Source: Candidatus Aminicenantota bacterium (lineage in GTDB: Bacteria; Acidobacteriota; Aminicenantia; UBA2199). From it: DNA of 8,193 nt. This document shows positions 1-6,000 of this stretch, piece by piece. The DNA lies in assembly GCA_020355945.1 (NCBI GenBank), contig CP070627.1, positions 1,309,818 to 1,318,010 on the forward strand, given 5' to 3'. Made by a program: the position numbers and the translations under genes. Positions within the stretch are counted from its first letter, which is position 1, and each line of letters opens with the position of its first letter. The notes beneath the pieces were generated by a model. The model was not told the DNA's origin. It did no database searches and saw nothing but the letters and a program-made list of their open reading frames with translations.

Positions 1-3000
1 GCCCCCCCTGTGCTTCGAGAAAATAGAAATATTATTAAGGGAATTGGCAGTGGAAGCGAAAGCAATCGAAGAAATGGACATCAGTTATCGCGGCGGGAAG
101 CGGTTGGTAAGAAGAATAGAGGAATTCTTTCCAGGGAAGGATGCAGGAATCCCTTTACCTATAAAAGAGAAGGGCGTATACCTCATAACCGGCGGCATTG
201 GTGGGTTGGGGCTGATATTTGCCGAATTTTTAGCCAGGGAGTACAGGGCCCGGTTGGTACTCACTGATCGTGCAGCGCCTGATGTAGAAATCCGGGAGAG
301 GTTAAACCAGTTGGAGGGTTTAGGTGCGGAAGTACTTTATATCGAAGCGGATATTTCCCGGGAGCAGGACGTGGAGGCATTGATCGGGAAAGCAAAGTCA
401 CGATTTAAACAGATAGACGGTATTATTCATTCGGCTGGGGTTATTCGGGATGCTTTGATCATCAATAAGACCAGGGAGCAAATGGAGGCGGTACTGGCTC
501 CTAAGGTGTGCGGTGCGGTGTGGTTGGATAAGTTGACCTCTGGGGAATCCCTGGACTTTTTTGTGTTATTTTCTGCTGCTGCCGGGGTGGTGGGGAATGT
601 GGGGCAGTGTGATTATGCGTATGCCAATCGGTTTATGGATCATTTTGTCCATTGGCGGGTCAATCGGCAGCGGCCTGGCAAAACCCTTTCCATCAACTGG
701 CCTTTGTGGAAGCACGGCGGCATGAAAATGAATAAAGAGACCGGACGTCTGCTGCAAAGACACTATGGGATGAAACCCCTGGAAACAGGGGCAGGCCTGG
801 AAATCTTTAAGTGGGGATTGCAGCAGCCGGAAACCCGGTTTATGGTTTTAGAAGCCCATCCTATAAAAATTAGATCAATAATGGGATTCAACAGGGATCA
901 CAGCGGGGAAACCCAAACCCCAGTGTCAATGGAACAGTTGAATCCCACTCCCGGGGGACCCGGGAGCCAGGTTAAGAACCATTTGGGGGCAGCGGCTGCT
1001 GAAGAGGGCTTAGGCCAGGAATTGAGGAAAGATTTGGTCAAGGGAGTTTCCGCTGTTTTAAAGATCGATGAAAGTGACATTGACATGGAAAGCCACTTGA
1101 GTGAATTTGGGTTTGACTCGATCAGTTTTACTGAGTACAGTATTTTGTTAAACGACAAATATAATTTAGAGCTTATGCCGTCTGTGCTTTTTGAGCATCC
1201 CACCCTGGCCTCGTTTGCCCGGTATTTATTACAGGAGTACAGGGATAGGCTTTGGACCTATTACCGGGATAAATTGATGGTATGCGGGTCTCACCAGGGC
1301 ATGGATACGGCTGTGCCGGGGCTGGAAACTGCTGCAGCGGGAAGTGAACCCCATCAACTGCGTGCCAGGTTCCTGTCTTCGGTATCTTTACCAGGGGAAC
1401 CTGGAGATGTTCTTTCCATGGCAGGGAAATCCCCCCTGGCAGCCCCTGTACCTGGGAGTGAATCCATTGCCATCATTGGTATGAGTGGGGTGATGCCCCA
1501 ATCGGAGAACCTGGAAGAGTTCTGGTGCAGCCTGGAAGCTGGCAAAGACTTGATTACTGAAATTCCCCCGGATCGGTGGGATTGGCGGGAGTGGTACGGT
1601 GACCCCAGTAAAGAGGCCAATAAGACCAATGTCAAATGGGGCGGCTTTATGAAAGAAGTGGACAGGTTTGATGCGGAGTTTTTCGGGATATCACCGCGGG
1701 AGGCGGAAGTGATGGACCCCCAGCAGCGGATATTTATGGAAACCGTATGGCAAACCATAGAGGATGCCGGCTACCGGGCATCAGGATTATCCGGGACCAA
1801 AACGGGTTTGTTTGTGGGGGCGGCGGCCAGGGATTACAGTGAGCTGCTTAATGCACATGGTCTGGGGATGCATGTGCTGGCCTCTACCGGGGGGGTTCAC
1901 GCCGTGCTGGCCAACCGTATTTCTTATACTCTTAACCTCAATGGTCCCAGTGAGCCTGTGGACACAGCTTGTTCAAGTTCCCTGGTGGCCATTCACCGCG
2001 CTGTCCGGTCCATTTGCAGCCAGGAGTGTGACCTGGCCATTGCCGGAGGGGTCAATGTGCTTCTCAACCCCTGTTGGTACATCGCCTATAGTACCGCGGG
2101 AATGTTGTCCGGGGACGGGAAATGTAAAACCTTTGATAAACGTGCCAACGGGTATGTGCGCGGCGAAGGCTGCGGCGCCATCCTGTTGAAACCCTTGAGC
2201 CAGGCCCGGGCCGATGGGGATCATATCTATGCAGTGATCAAAGCCACCGCTGTCAACCACGGCGGTCGTGCACCTTCATTAACCTCCCCCAACCCCAATG
2301 CCCAGGCTGACCTCATTGTCAAAGCCTGGAAAGAATCGGGTATCCATCCTGCCACCGTCACTTATATTGAAACCCACGGTACCGGCACCAGCCTGGGAGA
2401 CCCCATTGAAATCAACGGCCTTAAAAAAGCCTTTGACCGGGTATACCGGGAATGGGAGAAATCTGCGGCTCCCACAGTCCCCCAGGTCCACTGCGGGTTA
2501 GGAGCAGTGAAAACCAATATCGGTCACCTGGAGGTGGCTGCCGGTATTGCGAGTGTTATCAAAGTGTTACTGGCCATGAAACACAAAAAAATCCCTGGCA
2601 ACCTTCACTTTCAAGAATTAAACCCTTATATCCGATTGGAAGGCAGCCCCTTCTATATCGTGAACCAAACCATACCGTGGCAGCGGTTGAAAGATGAGGA
2701 AGGTCAAGACATTCCCCGGCGGGCCGGTATCAGTTCTTTTGGTTATAGTGGGGTTAATGCCCATGTGGTGTTGGAAGAATGGCCGGAGGTCAGGGAATCA
2801 GTGGGGCAGTCTGTCACTAAGTCGGTGCAGCCTCAATTAATTCTCCTGTCTGCCAAAAATAAAGAACAGCTTAAGGCATACGCTGAAAAGATGAGGTCCT
2901 TCTTAAATAAAACCTCTGACAGTCTCGAAGATATTGCTTATACATTACAGGTGGGGCGGGAATCCATGGATGAACGGTTGGTGGTCATCGTATCCGGCAT

Positions 3001-6000
3001 GCAAGAATTGCAGGAAAAATTGGCAGCCTTTTGCCAGGGAAAGGAAGATATCGAGCATTTATATGTCGGGAATACCAAAGATAGTAAATCGGAATTGGAA
3101 CAGTTGGTGGAAGGAGCCGCAGGCAAGGAATTTGTTCGAGGTATTATGAACAGCCGGGAATATGCGAAATTGGCCCGACTCTGGGTGTCTGGGGTAGGCA
3201 TTGACTGGAAATTGTTATACACTGATCGATTGCGGCAGCGGATTTCTTTGCCCGGTTATCCTTTTGCCGGGAAGCGGTACTGGGCCCTTGACGGCAGCAG
3301 AGCATCCCCGGGCTCCGGTGGGAAAAACGGGAGATCATCGGGGCTGCATATCCTGATTGACAGTGAAGTTAAGGAGGACAACGGCAGCGCCCCTAAAGGC
3401 CCTGACCGCGGACCTGCTGTGCCTCGCTTTAAGAAACGATTTTCAGGCCAGGAGTTTTTTATTGAAGATCATATCCATACGCTGCCAGCGGTGGTATACC
3501 TGGAGATGCTCAGGGCAGCGGGGAACCTGGCCCATCGGTATTCCCGGGTTAATCGATTCCAGGACGTGGTATGGTCCCATCCCCTTATTGTGAAAGGGCA
3601 GCCAAAGGAAGTGACCATTGAACTGCATCAAAGTAAAAAGTCCCATAGGATTGGATTCCGGGTGATAGCTACCGGGAAAGGAAAGAACCACCAGGAACTT
3701 CAGCCAATTGTCCACTGTAGGGGAATGTTGGGTTATGCCGGTGCCAGCCGCGGGGGGTCCGCAGGGCAAAACCGGGAGGAAAGGTTTATCGATATCGATC
3801 AACTGTTAAAACGATGCCAGGGAGGAAAGAACAAAGCAGTGGATTTTTACCGGCAGTTGAGTAACCACGGTTCCCACCTGGGCCCCAGGTTTAAAAGTAT
3901 CCGGGAATTTTATTATAATGAGAAAGAAGCCCTTTCCCGTGTAGAAATCAGGCAGGAATTGGAAAAGGACCTCCATGAATACGTGCTGCATCCGACATTA
4001 ATCGATTCCGCCATCCAATCCACGGTGGCATTGGGATACCTGAGCGGGTTCAACAACCAGTGGGATTATTTACCTTATGTATTGGGGGAGTTAAAGATAG
4101 TCAAGACCGGTTCCCGGGTCTGTTATGCGTATGTGTGGTTGGTCCGGGACCAGGCGGATGCTCCCCCGGAGAAGAAGCGCTGGAACGCGCTGCTGCTGGA
4201 TAAAGACGGGAATGTCCTGGTGAGAATAGAACACCTGGTTCTTCGGCCGCTTCAGCCGACACAGACCGGTGGAGATGCCTATCAAACCGGGGCCTTAACT
4301 GAGACCCTATATTACCAGCCGGTGTGGAAGAGGTCACTATGGCAAATCCCCTTCCTTTCACAGGGTCCCACGGTCCGGCAGCGTCACCCGGACAAAAGGG
4401 AAAAGGAAAACCTGTTAATCCTGGCCCCCCACCGGCAGTTAATTGATGGATGGCAAGAGAAATACCCGGGAACAGTGATACTGGTGAAACCCGGTGAAAG
4501 GTATCAACCCCCGGAGGTCCCGGAGGATCATGGTTTTTATATTTATGAAGTGAACCCTGAAGTCGAGAGGGATTACGACCGGCTGGTGGAATCGCTTAAT
4601 GAACGGGATATATTGCCCCATCAAGTGGTTCATTCCTGGACCCAACCAGGCACTTTTTTTGGAGGAAAGGCCTTAGAGACCCAATTGAAGTTGGGGGTAT
4701 ACTCCGTGTTTTACCTCAGTCGGTCCTTACAGAAGGTGAAAGCAAAATTGGCAGACCGGGTTCCGTTTCTTTATTTTTATCCCGCCCACCGGGAAATCAT
4801 GTATTCCCCTGGCTATGCGGCAGCAGCGGCTGTCAGTGGATTTACCAGGTCTGCATTCCTGGAAAGCGGGACATTGGCATACAAAACCATAGGCATTGAT
4901 ATGTCGAGGCTATCTTCATCCCAACGGTTCCCGGGCTACTTCATGGAGATCGTGCTCCAGGAAATAGAGGGTGAAGACCATGTTTTCACTGGTAATGGCA
5001 AGGGAAATGAAGCTGAAATCCTTTATGAAGGAGACCTTCGCCGGGTCAAGCACCTGGAGGAGGTAAAGCCGGGAATCAAAGAAGAACCGGGAAAATTAAA
5101 AGAAAACGGGGTATACCTGGTTACCGGTGGACTGGGTGGATTGGGCATGATGATAGCCCGGCACCTGGCCGTGAAGTTCAAAGCCAAACTGGTACTGGCA
5201 GATTGTATTGAGGCATCCCCGTTAATGGAAAAGAAAATTCAAGAACTGCAATCGTCAGCACCCGGTTCGGAGATCGTCTATATGAAAGCAGATATAAATT
5301 GCCAGCCAGAGGTTGAAACACTGGTTACCGCGACCAGGACCAGGTTTAAAACCATCAATGGCATCATCCAGGCGGCAGGTCTCATCCGGGATGCCTTTTT
5401 AATAAACAAAACCAGCGAAGGGATGGACCAGGTCCTGGCACCCAAGGTATACGGTACGGTTTACCTGGATGAAGCCAGCAAAGATGAACCGCTGGATTTT
5501 TTTGTGATGTTTTCCTCGTTAACGGTGGTGTTGGGCAGTCCCGGTCAATGTGATTATGGTTATGCCAACAGTTTTATGGATCATTTTACCTGGGTGCGGG
5601 AAGAACGGCGGGCCAGGGGGGAACGTTCCGGGAAAACACTTTCTATTAACTGGCCGCCCTGGAAAGAAGGCGGCATGAAGGTAGACAAGCGGGTTGCCGA
5701 CCGTCTTTTCAAGGGCAGCGGTATCATACCCCTGGGTACCTGCACAGGCTTGCAAGCCTTTGAATGGGGGTTGGTCCACGGCCAAAGCCAGTTGGTGGTG
5801 GTGGAAGGGAACCGGGAAACCATTGAAAAAAGCCTTTTCCCCGGGTTTGGGGAGAGACACCCCCGGGACCTGGCTTCTCCTCCTTCCTCTCATCACCAGG
5901 CCCCGGTGGACCGCGGCGAGATTGAACGAAACTTCCAGGAACACCTGTTAAAAATGGTAGCCAATCTTTTAAAAATACCGGGAAGCAGCATTGAGCCTCA

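Noticed and set aside
1..60. Start of the gene or a promoter at the left edge
   Set aside because: The frame is already inside the KR structural half at base 2, with no start codon and ribosome site placed to make a complete domain. The gene begins upstream of the window.
566..763. Short open frame on the minus strand opposite KR1, one of many such short frames on both strands
   Set aside because: It overlaps a well-conserved KR coding region, and its translation shows no recognisable domain. It is a shadow of the PKS frame, as are the similar short frames elsewhere in the window.
948..966. Hairpin as an intrinsic transcription terminator
   Set aside because: No T-run follows it, and it lies inside a continuous conserved reading frame.
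1109..1141. ACP1 as a beta-branching carrier protein
   Set aside because: The diagnostic Trp six residues after the attachment Ser is absent here and in ACP2.
2780..3343. Possible acyltransferase after KS1
   Set aside because: The AT GHSxG active site and its other motifs are missing, and the segment is too short for an AT. It matches the KS-flanking linker of trans-AT PKSs. The same applies to 7625-8193.
3464..3487. Frameshift or sequencing error explaining the odd DH motif
   Set aside because: The frame is the same before and after and the missing length is a whole number of codons, so a single-base error cannot explain it. A 12-base assembly loss cannot be excluded.
4301..5060. Possible C-methyltransferase or enoylreductase between DH and KR2
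   Set aside because: No SAM-binding or ER nucleotide motif is seen. The sequence fits the structural half of the KR and ends in the strand that normally precedes the TGGxGGLG half.
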